Notes: generated by a model from the letters alone, not told the origin. Shown: positions 52,819 through 63,901, numbered from the stretch's first letter. The stretch: DNA of 64,000 nucleotides from Eleftheria terrae (GCF_030419005.1 NZ_CP106951.1:2728001-2792000), one strand, 5' to 3'. Program-made: numbers and translations.

Positions 52819-53792
52819 GGTCGGCCTCCTCGCTGTGCATGCTGCCGCGCCAGCTTGAGCACGACCTGCACCGTGGCGGCCAGCAGGCCGGCCGCGGTGA
52901 GGCCGAGGATCAGCAACTCCCCGATGGCGTCGCCGCGGTGGTGCCTGAACAGCAGTCGCACGAGGCCGGCAAACAGCAGGGTGTTCAGCCCCAGCGCAGT
53001 GGCGCTCAGGCCGAAGATGTCGAAGCTGCGGGCTTGCGCCAGCGCGACCCCGGCGGCCAGCAACAGCAGCAAGGCAAGCAGGTAGTGCGGCGCGACGGTG
53101 TCGCGGAAGACGCCGATGATGCCGGTGGTGGTGATCATCGCCACGGCGAGCGTGACGGCCGTGCGCAGCGCCCATGGCCCGGCACCGCTGTAGCGCTGCA
53201 GTGGCGGGCTGAGCCCGGCCACCACCGCCAGGGCCCAGCCCCAGCCGACGGCATGCAGACCGAGGTCCTGCGGCTCGGTGCTCCATCGGTGGCCGATGTG
53301 GGCGTGCACCCACAGCGATGCCGCCGTCACGCTCACCAGCGCCCACGGCGCCCAGAGGACGTCGCTGCGCAACGCCAGGCACAGCGGCAGCGCCAGTGCG
53401 GCCCACAGGCCAAACAGCTGCCAGGGGTCGGCACCGGTCTGGTAAGTCTGGCCGAAGTAGGCGAACAAGGCGCCAATGCCCAGCAGCGACAGCAGCGCCA
53501 GCGGCGCGCGAGCCGCCGGCTTCCACAGCGCGCCAAGCAGCGGCAGCACGACAAACGCCTGCAGCAGCAAGAAGCGCCCGGCGCGGCCGAAGTCCTGCCA
53601 GTTGGCCGCGACCCAGAACACCAATCCGAGCCCGCCAAGCACCGCAGCCAGCACCGCGGTGGCAAGCGGCATCCAGCGGGACACACCGGCCGGCTCCTCA
53701 TGCAGGCCCGCCAGCTGCTGCAGGCGTTGGCTGGATCGGGCATCGAGGTGATGCCGCTCAGCCAGCTCGTACAGTGCCAGTCGCAAGTTCAT
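52815..53792 (-). CDS. DUF2157 membrane protein
   Basis: A 325-residue inner-membrane protein. An N-terminal cytoplasmic part (MNLRLALYELAERHHLD) is followed by about nine hydrophobic helices, including VLGGLGLVFWVAANWQDFGR and LLGIGALFAYFGQTYQTGADPW, typical of DUF2157. Function is unknown. Its stop overlaps the start of the GDYXXLXY gene, so the two products are made together and may form one membrane complex. Upstream DNA (53793-53980) separates it from RidA. Confidence 0.85.
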   Translation of the reverse strand: MNLRLALYELAERHHLDARSSQRLQQLAGLHEEPAGVSRWMPLATAVLAAVLGGLGLVFWVAANWQDFGRAGRFLLLQAFVVLPLLGALWKPAARAPLALLSLLGIGALFAYFGQTYQTGADPWQLFGLWAALALPLCLALRSDVLWAPWALVSVTAASLWVHAHIGHRWSTEPQDLGLHAVGWGWALAVVAGLSPPLQRYSGAGPWALRTAVTLAVAMITTTGIIGVFRDTVAPHYLLALLLLLAAGVALAQARSFDIFGLSATALGLNTLLFAGLVRLLFRHHRGDAIGELLILGLTAAGLLAATVQVVLKLARQHAQRGGRP

Positions 53793-53980
53793 GCCGCCCT
53801 CTTTCGCTTGTTGTTGCGGGGCATGGTAGCAGTGCGTTGCGGCAGGCACATGGGCCGGCCGGCAACGCGGCATCCGCCCGGGCAAGCGCACCGAACCGGC
53901 CGCGTCGGCCCCCGCACGGGGCCCGGCACGCGCAGCGGAGCCGGCCCGCAAGCGCGGCGGCGGCCCACGCGCCGGCCGGG

Positions 53981-54385
53981 TCAGCCGGCGCTGGTCTCGG
54001 GCAGCTTCGCGATCACCTTGATCTCGAACTCGAAGCCATAGAGCCACGTCACACCCACACCTGTGAGCGTTGGATGCGGCGCATCGCCCCAGTACTCGCC
54101 GACGACCTTCCAGATGGGCTCGAGCTTGGAAGCAGGATCGACGATGAAGAGGGTCACGTCGACCACGTCCCGGAAGGTGCAGCCGGCAGCCGACAGGATG
54201 GCGTTCAGGTTCTCGAACGCGAGCCGGACCTGTGCCTCCAGCTCGGGCTCGGGCGACCCGTCCGGCCGGCTGCCCACCTGCCCCGAGACGAACAGAAAGC
54301 CATTGGAGCGGATGGCTGGCGAGTAGCGGTTCTTTTCGTACAAGGCCTGGCGGCCAGCCGGGAACACGGCATCTCGTGCAGACAT
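53981..54385 (-). CDS. RidA/YjgF family protein
   Basis: A 134-residue protein of the RidA superfamily of enamine/imine deaminases: YSPAIRSNGFLFVSGQVG, AFENLNAILSAAGCTFRDVVDVTLFIVD, and PTLTGVGVTWLYGFEFEIKVIAKLP. The usual C-terminal R-x-E substrate motif (ARxAVEVAxLP in RidA) is here replaced by EFEIKVIAKLP with tryptophan-leucine before it. It thus belongs to a divergent subfamily whose activity is uncertain. It is divergent from a LysR regulator and probably under its control. Confidence 0.85.
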   Translation of the reverse strand: MSARDAVFPAGRQALYEKNRYSPAIRSNGFLFVSGQVGSRPDGSPEPELEAQVRLAFENLNAILSAAGCTFRDVVDVTLFIVDPASKLEPIWKVVGEYWGDAPHPTLTGVGVTWLYGFEFEIKVIAKLPETSAG

Positions 54386-54570
54386 GAATCACCTCTTTCA
54401 GATGGATGAGAATCGGCTTGCGCCCGGGTCCGGGCGATGCGGCGCGTCTTGCCTGCGCTGGAAGAACGGGCCCTGCGGTTTGCACCGGCAGCCGTTGCGC
54501 ATGGCTGCTGCGGTGAAGGCACTCTAAGGGCGCATCTCCTGCCGATAGACCAGCAAGACGCACAATCACT

Positions 54571-54587
54571 GTTTGCACAATCCAAAC
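54571..54587. promoter_or_regulatory. LysR-type operator candidate
   Basis: GTTTG-CACAATC-CAAAC is a perfect 5-bp inverted repeat with a 7-base spacer that contains the T-N11-A core typical of LysR binding sites. It lies 25 bases before the LysR ATG, in the divergent RidA/LysR region, fitting autoregulation. Confidence 0.6.
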
Positions 54588-54612
54588 AATCTTCGAGGCG
54601 CCAGGAGCCGGG

Positions 54613-55602
54613 ATGGACCGTTTCGATGCGCTGCGGGCCTTCGTTCGCGTGGTGGAAGCAGGCAGCTTCACCAAGGCCGCGCAGACGCTGCACATGAACA
54701 AGACCAGCGTGACGCAACTGGTGCAGCAGCTGGAGGCACGGCTGCGGGTCAAGCTGCTCAATCGCACCACGCGCCGGGTCGGGCTGACTGCCGACGGCGC
54801 GGCGTACTACGAGCGCGTGGTGCGCGTGCTGGCCGACCTGGAAGATGCCGACACCAGCCTGTCCGGCGCTGCCGCCTCGCCGAGGGGCCGCTTGCGGGTG
54901 GACGTGCCGAGTCCGCTCGCCCGCCTGATCCTGATGCCCGCACTGCCGGCGTTCCACGCGCGCTACCCCGAGATCCAGCTGGACATGGGCGTCAGCGACC
55001 GGATGGTGGACCTGATCGGCGACAACGTCGACTGCGTGCTGCGCGGGGGCGAGCTGACCGACTCCTCGCTGCTCGCCCGCCGTGTCGGCGAGCTGCAGCT
55101 GGGCGTCTATGCGGCGCCCGGCTATCTGGAACAGGCCGGCACGCCCGCGCATCCGCGCGATCTGGAAGACACGCACCAGCGCATCGTCGGCTTCCTGAGT
55201 GCCCGCAGCGGCAGGGTGGTCCGCATCACCATGCGACGCCAAACCGAGCAGGTCGAGGTGCAGGGCCGCTACGTGGTCGCGGTCGATGACGGCAATGCCT
55301 ACCTGGCGGCCGGCCTCGCCGGCATGGGTGTTCTCTGGCTGCCGCACTACATGGCGAAGGCCCATGTGGCCCGCGGCGAGCTGGTGCCCGTGTTCGCCGA
55401 CTGGCATGTGGAGCCGATGCCGCTGTACATCGCGTTCCCGCCGAACCGGCATGTCAGCGCCAAGCTGCGGGTGTTCGTCGACTGGGTGGCCGCACTGATG
55501 CTGCAGCATGCGCCGGTGAGTGCGCGCGCCGACCGGCACGCGCCCCGGACCGGCGACACAAGCGACCCGCCGCAAGGCCGGCCTTCATCTGCACTGCGAT
55601 GA
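54613..55602 (+). CDS. LysR-family transcriptional regulator
   Basis: A 329-residue regulator with the N-terminal helix-turn-helix (MDRFDALRAFVRVVEAGSFT, QLVQQLEARLRVKLLNRTTRRV) and an effector domain beginning GRLRVDVPSPLARLILMPAL. It is of the common DsdC/CrgA-like branch (SDRMVDLIGDNVDCVLRGG). It is divergent from RidA, which it probably controls through the palindrome just upstream. The last about 25 residues are low-complexity. Confidence 0.9.
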   Translation: MDRFDALRAFVRVVEAGSFTKAAQTLHMNKTSVTQLVQQLEARLRVKLLNRTTRRVGLTADGAAYYERVVRVLADLEDADTSLSGAAASPRGRLRVDVPSPLARLILMPALPAFHARYPEIQLDMGVSDRMVDLIGDNVDCVLRGGELTDSSLLARRVGELQLGVYAAPGYLEQAGTPAHPRDLEDTHQRIVGFLSARSGRVVRITMRRQTEQVEVQGRYVVAVDDGNAYLAAGLAGMGVLWLPHYMAKAHVARGELVPVFADWHVEPMPLYIAFPPNRHVSAKLRVFVDWVAALMLQHAPVSARADRHAPRTGDTSDPPQGRPSSALR

Positions 55603-55896
55603 CGCACGGCCGCATCGCCCTCCCTTGAAAATGCCGGGCGTCCCGCTGTGCCATGGTGCCGGCACCCGGCACCCGGCACCGGCGGCGAGTGGCCGTGGAC
55701 GCTTCTGCCAAGGTGCAACGAGGGGCGGCCTGCGCCGCTCCTTGCACCTGGCGCGCGGCCGCGCTCGCTGCTGCGGCTTTTCGGCCCTGGCCTTGAGACG
55801 GCTGAGGCAGCCATCATCACGCGGCTGCCCGCCGCCTCGCACGGCGCGGGTCGGGGGACATGCATCTCCACGTGCAGCGCGACGGCCGCCGTCAGG

Positions 55897-56613
55897 TCAC
55901 TGTGGCCGCTGCGCCCGCTGGCGCCGCCACAGGATGGCGGCGAAGCCGGCAGCGAGCAGCGCGACCGTCTGCGGTTCGGGGACGGCCACCACGTCGCCCG
56001 GGTGCACGGCCCAGGCGATCAAGGGCGTATCGAGCGAGTAGTCGATCTGCCGCCCGTTCCATGTCTCGAACATCCACGCCGACTGCGTGCTCCCCGGATA
56101 CGGCCTTTTGGGGTACAGCGTTCCGGTCCAGTAAGCCACGGAGGCCACCAGGTTGGTGAAAGGCCCGCTGTTCTGCAGCGCGCACCCCTCCGGGCTGCAA
56201 CCCGGGTCGCCTCCCGGTGGGTCGTAGGCGGAATTGCCGAGCGTCACATAGAACATGTGCCCCAGTTCGGACGCCTTTCCCCAGCCCACGCCGGTTTCCG
56301 CCTGGCCGAAGAAGTCGGAGTGCGGCACGCCCTCCGGGACGTGGATCTGCGGCAGCCGCCACCCCTTGACGCCATGCACATCGAGGCTGGACACCCAGTC
56401 CATCGCGGTCTGCCAGTCCATCCAGCCGCCCTCGGTATAGCCGGTGGTGCCGGCGAGGTTCGCGTCGGCCAGCCAAGTGATGTCGAGCTCGGTGTCGTAA
56501 TACGCATCGAAGGCGCTGCCGCCGCCGAGGTCGCGCCCTTCAAGGGCGGCAGCGGCGTGGCCGCTCGACGCGAGTGTGAGCACGAGGGCGCAAGCTCTGG
56601 CAACAGTCAACAT
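55897..56613 (-). CDS. DUF1566-like PEP-CTERM protein
   Basis: A 238-residue exported protein with signal peptide MLTVARACALVLTLASSGHA. The mature part has YYDTELDITWLADANLAGTTG, WMDWQTAMDWVSSLDVHGVKGWRLP and YWTGTLYP, the pattern of DUF1566 / Lcl-type domains with conserved tryptophans and the GWRLP turn. The C-terminus carries VPEPQTVALLAAGFAAILW and RRQRAQRPQ, a PEP-CTERM signal. The role is unknown, probably extracellular. Confidence 0.85.
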   Translation of the reverse strand: MLTVARACALVLTLASSGHAAAALEGRDLGGGSAFDAYYDTELDITWLADANLAGTTGYTEGGWMDWQTAMDWVSSLDVHGVKGWRLPQIHVPEGVPHSDFFGQAETGVGWGKASELGHMFYVTLGNSAYDPPGGDPGCSPEGCALQNSGPFTNLVASVAYWTGTLYPKRPYPGSTQSAWMFETWNGRQIDYSLDTPLIAWAVHPGDVVAVPEPQTVALLAAGFAAILWRRQRAQRPQ

Positions 56614-57074
56614 GGTTGTTTCCCGGGCAAGGGTGAGGAGCCGTCCATCCTTGCGCCCTGCTGCAGTCGCGAACTGTGCACGGCATCAAGGCAGTGAAGG
56701 AGCGGCTTCGACGCTACACCGGCGCCATCGTGCCCGACCCACTCGAACGGGGGGCGCGCTTGCTGCCGGGTGGCGGCGGGCGCCCGCGCTCCTGCATCAG
56801 CAGCACCGGCGGAATCGATCGCGGGCGAAGACCGTGCTGGCAGCTTGCACCGATTGGGACAGCAACCAGGGGCGCAACTAGCGTCAGGGCGGCGACACCG
56901 GCTCCCTGCTGCGGGACGGCCTGAATGTGTTGAACCGGTACGGAGGCGTCAGCGGCCAGGCCAGGGCCGGCTTTGCCTGCCAACGCCAGTGCGGATGACG
57001 TGGCGCCGGCATCTCCCCTGCGCACGCCGTGCCATGGCCCGGGCGGGCCGCACGAGCGGGTCGCTATGCCGGTG
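56614..57074. other. 460-bp intergenic region, no gene seen
   Basis: This is the upstream side of the PEP-CTERM gene and downstream side of the PH-like gene. Its translations are low-complexity in every frame. No RNA-like structure or terminator was recognised. Confidence 0.45.
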
Positions 57075-57563
57075 CTAGTCCCAGAGCGCGCCGTAGGTGA
57101 GCCGCGCAAAGGCGCGCAGCACCTGCACGTCGGCGCTCTGGACCACCACGCTGCGCCCGGTGCGCAGCTTCAGCACCAGGCGCGGCACCAGCAGCCAGCT
57201 CAGGTAGGGCAGGTAGATGAACTTGACCTGCACCACGTCTGCCAGCGCCACCTCCTTCGACCACAAGCCGGTCTGGCGGATGTGGCTGGCATCGATGCGG
57301 GTGCGGCTCTGCAGCAGGCTGGCATAGGCCACCAGGACACCGGCGGCCACCAGCAGCAGGAACAGGTGGACGCCCGCCGGCCAGTCCTGCCGCTGCAGTT
57401 CGCCAAAGGCCAGCCCGCCCTGCCACAGCACGGCCAGTACCAGCGCGCCGGCCAGCAGCTTGATCGCCAGCGGGAAGGCCGGGCCCTCGCAGGCACTGCC
57501 CGAGGGACCCAGGTGGGGTGCGGACGCGGACGACGCCACGCCGGCTGCCAGTGCTTCGGACAT
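57075..57563 (-). CDS. Small membrane protein with bacterial PH-like domain
   Basis: A 162-residue protein with two hydrophobic helices (LLAGALVLAVLW and LFLLLVAAGVLVAYASLL). A C-terminal soluble part follows: RTRIDASHIRQTGLWSKEVALADVVQVKFI, then LVLKLRTGRSVVVQSADVQVL. This pattern resembles membrane-attached bacterial PH domains. Its function is unknown. It follows dctM by 11 bases and is probably the last gene of the TRAP transporter operon. Confidence 0.72.
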   Translation of the reverse strand: MSEALAAGVASSASAPHLGPSGSACEGPAFPLAIKLLAGALVLAVLWQGGLAFGELQRQDWPAGVHLFLLLVAAGVLVAYASLLQSRTRIDASHIRQTGLWSKEVALADVVQVKFIYLPYLSWLLVPRLVLKLRTGRSVVVQSADVQVLRAFARLTYGALWD

Positions 57564-57574
57564 GCCTGTCGCCC

Positions 57575-59109
<1,535 letters not shown>

Positions 59110-59113
<4 letters not shown>

Positions 59114-59649
59114 TGCAGCGGCCTTTCGTAGTGGGTGTCCATGTCATAGCGGTGGAACAGCCACGCGACACGCTTGATGATTTCGCTCACCCCCTGCAGC
59201 AGGACAAGGGAGAAGCCCAGCGGCAGCATCAGCACCGCAGGCCAGCGCACCAGGCCCCCGGCATTGCCCGAGACCTCGCCGCTGACATAGAACTGGATGA
59301 ACATCGGCACCGCGTAGGCCAGCATCACCAGCATCACCGGCACCAGGAAGAAGACCAGGCCGAAGAGGTCGACCAACACCTTGGCCTTGCCCGAGAGGCG
59401 GCCGTAGAACACGTCCACCCGCACATGCTCGTTGAGCCGGAGCACCTGCGCCGCGCCGAGCATCACGCACGCCGCGAAGAGGTACCACTGGATCTCCAGC
59501 CAGGCGTTCGAGCTGATGCTGAACGAATAGCGGATGGCCGCATTGCCTGCGCTGATGAAGCAGGAGGCCACGACCGCCACCTGCGCGAAGCCGGCGAACA
59601 GGTCGGTGATGGCATCCACGAATCGTGTGAACCGAAGCAAGATTGGCAC
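59110..59649 (-). CDS. TRAP transporter small permease (DctQ family)
   Basis: A 179-residue inner-membrane protein with four helices. It shows the DctQ signature around NAWLEIQWYLFAACVMLGAAQVLRLNEHVRVDVFYGRLS, where W-E-Q and the RVDV segment are conserved. The GTG at 59649 is chosen because GAGGAGA lies just upstream; an ATG at 59685 in the same frame would add 12 residues. It is the first gene of the dctQ-dctM-PH operon. No periplasmic binding protein gene (dctP) is next to it. Confidence 0.9.
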
Positions 59650-60539
59650 GACGATGTCTCCTCGATGGGTGCCCGGCAGCGTCAAGAGCGCTACCTGATG
59701 TCGGGCGCCACTGTAGGGTTAAAAAGCTGAACCCTGCCTGAAAAATCGCCCGGCCTGGGGAAAGTACTGCCTCCTTGGGAGGCGTGCTCCGGCGGCCTGG
59801 CAAGCCGGGGCGGACGGGGTCGGAAGGTGTGCATGAACGGCGCTGCCGACACCGCGGCACGCCGGACGAAGTTGTCGCTCCACCGCGGAGCGCAGCCGGC
59901 CTCCTGGCGCTGCGAGGAGCGCGGCCGCGCCCCTGCCCGCAGCACAGCCCGCGTTGTCGGCGGCCGCGCCGCCATGGTGGGTCAGCGCGATCTCCAACCC
60001 TGTCCGCGGCCCCGGCACGCTGAGGCGCGCGAGCGCCGGCCGGTACGACCCATCGCCTGCCGCCCGCTTGGCCGGTGCAGCTCGGCGCATCCACCGGCTT
60101 GCTTCAGATCTTCAGGAGCCTGCTCCGTTGTTCATGTCTTCGGCGGCGACCGGCCGTCGGTGTTGCTCCGGCAACCCCATGCCGCCTTCTCTTCCCGCGG
60201 GCGGCACGGCACCGCGGTCCGCTGCGGCGCCGCCCAAGGACATGCTTCGTGAGCCGTCGTGCCGTCCTTCCTGTCTATGCTGATCATTGACCTCACGGAC
60301 CGCCCTTGACTTGGAAAGTGTCTGCCCGAATTCCGCCCCCGAACACACCTGACAACCCTTACAGATTGGCTCTCCTACTGCCGAAAACCCTGGGTTGACC
60401 CCGACAGGTAAACCCTAGGATCGGCGAGCTCGCTGACAACATTCACAGCTAGCCCGCGTTCGGGACGCTCGATGTCAGGGGAGTCACGAGCTTGCCTGGC
60501 ACTGATCCCGAGTTCATTCATCTTGTTCGGGGAATCGTG
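59650..60539. other. 890-bp intergenic region with no supported gene
   Basis: This separates the TRAP operon from the M28 peptidase. A dctP gene would be expected here and is absent. The left end is AT-rich just upstream of dctQ (GGGTTAAAAAGCTGAACC near 59717), and the right end (60360-60440) holds repeated CCCTGGG / CCCTAGG and a TTGACC, possible promoter elements. Frames in the middle are low-complexity. Confidence 0.55.
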
Positions 60540-62105
60540 ATGCGTTTTCATCCCGTGGCCGTTGCATGTGCCGGCCTCTTGGCGCTTTGCTCCGCCGCCC
60601 ATGCCGGCGAGAAAGTCTGGATCAGCCTGGGCGATGCCGCCCTGGCCCAACTGCAGAAACACACCACCGCCGCCGTCGCTGCCAGCGTGCAGGCCCGGCC
60701 GGCACCGCTCGAGGGCGCTGCTGTCGCGGCGGCCGCTGCTGCGGAGGGGGTCCACCTGGTGCAGGTGGACGAGGACGACCTGGCCAAGCTCTCGGCCTCG
60801 GTGCACCATGAGCTGCGCCGCTGCGGCGGCTTCATGTACCACGCCAGCCAGGCCGAAGGCCTGGCCACCCTGCAGCGCCAGTCGGGCGCCGCGCGGCGGG
60901 TGACGGCGGCCGCCGCCACCAGGCCGAGCTATGTGATCGACCAGCAGAGCCTGGTCACGCCGATGCTGCCCCAGGTACAGGCCAGCAACATCGGACAGAC
61001 CATCATCGACCTGTCCAGCTTCGTGAACCGGCACTACCAGACGAGCGCCGGCGTCAACGCCTCCAACTGGCTGAAGCAGCGCTGGACCACGCTGGCCAAC
61101 GGGCGCAGCGACATCACCGTGGAGCAGTTCAGCCACCCCAACTGGAAGCAGAAGTCGGTGATCGCCACCATACGCGGCACCGACAACCCGGATGAAGTGG
61201 TGGTGCTGGGCGGCCACCTGGACTCCATCAACCAGGCAGGCACCGGGGAATCCACCCGCGCACCGGGCGCCGATGACGACGCCTCCGGCGTGGCCAGCCT
61301 GACCGAGGTGTTCCGCACGCTGGTGGCCAATGGCTACAAGCCACGCCGCACGCTGAAGTTCATGGCCTATGCCGCGGAGGAAGTGGGCCTGCGCGGCTCG
61401 CAGGAGATCGCCAGGAGCCATGCCAACGCCGGCGTCAACGTGGTGGGGGTGATGCAGCTGGACATGACCAACTACAAGGGGTCGGTCAACGACATCTACA
61501 TCTACACCGACTACACCGACAGCCAGCAGAACACCTTCGTCACCAACCTGATCCGCACCTACCTGCCGAATGTGACGATAGGCAGCGACCGCTGCGGCTA
61601 CGGCTGCTCCGACCATGCATCGTGGAACGCCCAGGGTTATGCCGCCTCCATGCCCTTCGAGGCGGCCATGAGCGAGAGCGATCCCTACATCCACACCGCG
61701 AACGACACCTATGAGAACACCGGCAGCAATGCCGAGCATTCGGTGAAGTTCGCCCGCATGGCGCTGGCCTACATGGTGGAGCTGGGCAGCGACGGCCCGG
61801 GCCTGCCCGACAAGGTGGAAACCTTCAGCGGCAGCCTGACCCGCAGCCAGACGAAGAGCTTCGGTCCGTTCAAGGCAGCTGCGGGCAGCACCTTCAAGGC
61901 CAGCACCACCGGCACCGGCGACATCGACCTCTATGCCAAGCGCAGCAGCGTGCCGACGACCAGCAGCTATGACTGCAAGTCGGACGGCAGCACCGCCTCG
62001 GAGACCTGCAGCATCAACATCACCGCGAACGGCGACGTGTATGTGCTGCTCAAGGGGTACACCGCGGGCAGCTACAACCTCAGCGTGAGCTACCGGCCGC
62101 AGTAG
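60540..62105 (+). CDS. Secreted M28-family leucyl aminopeptidase with C-terminal PPC domain
   Basis: A 521-residue exported zinc peptidase. The signal peptide is MRFHPVAVACAGLLALCSAA. A propeptide-like region runs to about 145, ending near RPSYVIDQ. The catalytic domain has GGHLDSINQAG, APGADDDASGVAS, YAAEEVGLRGSQ, MQLDMTNYKG, a disulfide-type DRCGYGCSDHASW and a final histidine in DPYIHTANDTYE. This is the Vibrio-type aminopeptidase arrangement. The last about 100 residues (FSGSLTRSQTKSFGPFKAA to YNLSVSYRP) form a bacterial pre-peptidase C-terminal domain used in secretion and then removed. ATG at 60540 follows GGGGAA. Confidence 0.94.
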   Translation: MRFHPVAVACAGLLALCSAAHAGEKVWISLGDAALAQLQKHTTAAVAASVQARPAPLEGAAVAAAAAAEGVHLVQVDEDDLAKLSASVHHELRRCGGFMYHASQAEGLATLQRQSGAARRVTAAAATRPSYVIDQQSLVTPMLPQVQASNIGQTIIDLSSFVNRHYQTSAGVNASNWLKQRWTTLANGRSDITVEQFSHPNWKQKSVIATIRGTDNPDEVVVLGGHLDSINQAGTGESTRAPGADDDASGVASLTEVFRTLVANGYKPRRTLKFMAYAAEEVGLRGSQEIARSHANAGVNVVGVMQLDMTNYKGSVNDIYIYTDYTDSQQNTFVTNLIRTYLPNVTIGSDRCGYGCSDHASWNAQGYAASMPFEAAMSESDPYIHTANDTYENTGSNAEHSVKFARMALAYMVELGSDGPGLPDKVETFSGSLTRSQTKSFGPFKAAAGSTFKASTTGTGDIDLYAKRSSVPTTSSYDCKSDGSTASETCSINITANGDVYVLLKGYTAGSYNLSVSYRPQ

Positions 62106-62910
62106 GGAGAACCGGAACGGCCGGGCCGCTGCGGCCCGGCCCGCCTGCACGAGGCGGGTCCCGACCCGCCTCGCCGGACGCGCTTTCGCGCGCCCACCGA
62201 GCGGGGCCGGTGCCCCTCCGGGTCAATGCACCGGTAGAGCAGGGCGCCGACGACGCAAGTGCCGATCCGGCCATCGGCTGTGGACCCGCATCCCCGGACA
62301 CCGGGCGCCTGGCCACGCTGCCAGGCAGCCCGGTCGATCACGCCTCCTGCACACCCTTCCCTGGCCGGCCAGGCCGTCACCATCGAGCCACTGATGCGGG
62401 CAGCGCCGGGGCGGTCGCTTGACCAGGCAGTGAAGACTCTTTACAGTGCCATCCCTCGCCGCAGCCCGCTGGCTGGCGCCAGGGGGTTCACGGTTCTGGC
62501 AAGTGCCCGCCGTGAGCCGCTCGCCTGCAGGTGCTTGAAGCCGCGCAGCATCCCGGACTGCTGCGGTGGCGCGCAGGTGTCCGGCATCGCGCCTGATTGC
62601 GTGTTGATTGCGTGGTGGTCGCGTGCGATGCGACTCCCCCGGAGGCAGCCCTCGACGGCCCCACCGATCGCCGGGCCTCGACAAGGCCTGCGCGGCAGCG
62701 CGCCGGGGCTGCCTTGCGGGCGTCCCGCAGCATGGGTGGGCAGCGCCTTCGCGCTGCCCTGAGCCCAAGCTGCCTGAACGGCGCAGACCATGCACCGCGA
62801 CAGGAGATGCCCCGCCTCGGCGGACCGATTCACCTTCGGGCAGCCCGGCAGGGCCCCGCCCTGTGCGCCTTGGGAGCCGCTGCGCCGGCTTGACCTAGAG
62901 AGAGACGACC
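62106..62910. other. 800-bp region without a supported gene
   Basis: Apart from two strong hairpins at its left end, the region shows only overlapping low-complexity frames. A ribosome binding site GAGAGAG at 62898-62904 belongs to the ATP-grasp gene. Confidence 0.5.
62119..62172 (+). terminator. Tandem hairpins after the M28 peptidase gene
   Basis: Two perfect 9-bp stems follow the stop codon: GGCCGGGCC / GGCCCGGCC with loop GCTGC (62119-62141), and GAGGCGGGT / ACCCGCCTC with loop CCCG (62151-62172). Neither is followed by a T tract, but their stability and position suggest transcription termination or 3'-end protection. Confidence 0.55.
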
Positions 62911-63681
62911 ATGTTCTGGATCCTGCAGAAGAACCTGTTCAACGAACCCGCATTCCAGTCGCTGCAGGACCAGCTCGTCGTGCAGCAGGTGCCTCATGCC
63001 GTGGTCCACCTGCGCCCCTTCACCCACGAGATCGAGCCGGACGTCGAGGTGTCGGGGCCGGTGTTCGTGTGCGGCAGCACCGGCTTGCGCCATGTGGCCC
63101 GGCGCAAGGGCTGGTCGCCCGGCTACTTTGACCAGAACCTTGACTACCGCCTGCTGCTGCAGCACTACGGCCCGCGCATGCTGAACGCGGACGCAAGAGT
63201 CGCGCCCCTCAAGGATGCGTGCCTGGGCGCAGACGCGGCTTTCGTCAGGCCGGTCGACGACGACAAGCAGTTCCCCGGCCAGGTCATGACAAAAGCCGAA
63301 TTCAGCCACTGGCAGGCGAGTGTCATGAAGCCCGACCGCCCGCACACGCACTCCACCCTGACGGGCGACGATCCGATCGTCATCGCCCGGCCGAAGCCGC
63401 TGCATGCCGAATACCGCTTCCAGGTGGTCGATGCGCGGGTGATCTCCGGCTCGCTGTACCGGCGGGGCGCGAGCGTCTGCCAGGACGCGCGGGTCGATGA
63501 CCGGGTGCGGCGCTTCGCACAGGCCTGCGCCGACATCTGGTGCCCGAACCGGGCCTTCTGCCTAGACGTCGCCGACACGCCGGACGGATTGAAGGTGCTG
63601 GAGATCAATGCCATCAACGCCAGCCGCTTCTATGCCTGCGACCTGGGGACGTTCGTGAACGCCATCAACGCACTCGGCTGA
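62911..63681 (+). CDS. ATP-grasp domain protein (DUF4343-like)
   Basis: A 256-residue cytoplasmic protein. The C-terminal half shows ATP-grasp features: PKPLHAEYRFQVVDARVISGSLYRRGA (lysine and strand-loop-strand), AFCLDVADTPDGLKVLEINAINASRFYACD (metal-binding DV..EIN and a substrate-loop end). The N-terminal part (MFWILQKNLFNEPAFQSLQD) matches stand-alone ATP-grasp proteins of the DUF4343 type. Members ligate a carboxylate to an amine or thiol using ATP; the partner is unknown and no neighbouring gene suggests it. Start has GAGAGAGACG upstream. Confidence 0.82.
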   Translation: MFWILQKNLFNEPAFQSLQDQLVVQQVPHAVVHLRPFTHEIEPDVEVSGPVFVCGSTGLRHVARRKGWSPGYFDQNLDYRLLLQHYGPRMLNADARVAPLKDACLGADAAFVRPVDDDKQFPGQVMTKAEFSHWQASVMKPDRPHTHSTLTGDDPIVIARPKPLHAEYRFQVVDARVISGSLYRRGASVCQDARVDDRVRRFAQACADIWCPNRAFCLDVADTPDGLKVLEINAINASRFYACDLGTFVNAINALG

Positions 63682-63901
63682 GTCGCCGCCGCCGGGGCCA
63701 CGCACCCTGACCGCCGAACCATAATGCGCCCACCATGGCGAGGACGACCGACAACCGGGTGACCCCCCGCAGGGGGCGACGTGGCGTGCCCGCGCCCCAT
63801 CGCCACCGCGGTCGCGCGGTCCATGGCCACCTGGCCTTGGGCGGCCGCCTCGGCTGCTCGCAGCGAGAGGGCAGCGTCCTCCCTCGGCATCGCCGGCCGG
63901 C

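Noticed and set aside
50281..53085. A 934-codon rightward frame over FadL and the GDYXXLXY gene
   Set aside because: Antisense to well-supported membrane proteins; low-complexity glutamine/arginine-rich product.
51184..53526. A longer 780-codon version of the GDYXXLXY protein
   Set aside because: The added N-terminal part is a frame shadow of DUF2157; the ATGA overlap at 52818 marks the real start.
55660..55690. Short GCACCCG direct repeats
   Set aside because: Only three short imperfect units in simple G+C-rich sequence; no evident function.
60395..60421. TTGACC ... TAGGAT as a promoter for the M28 peptidase
   Set aside because: The spacer is only 15 bp and the -10 element is poor; left as a possibility in the intergenic note only.
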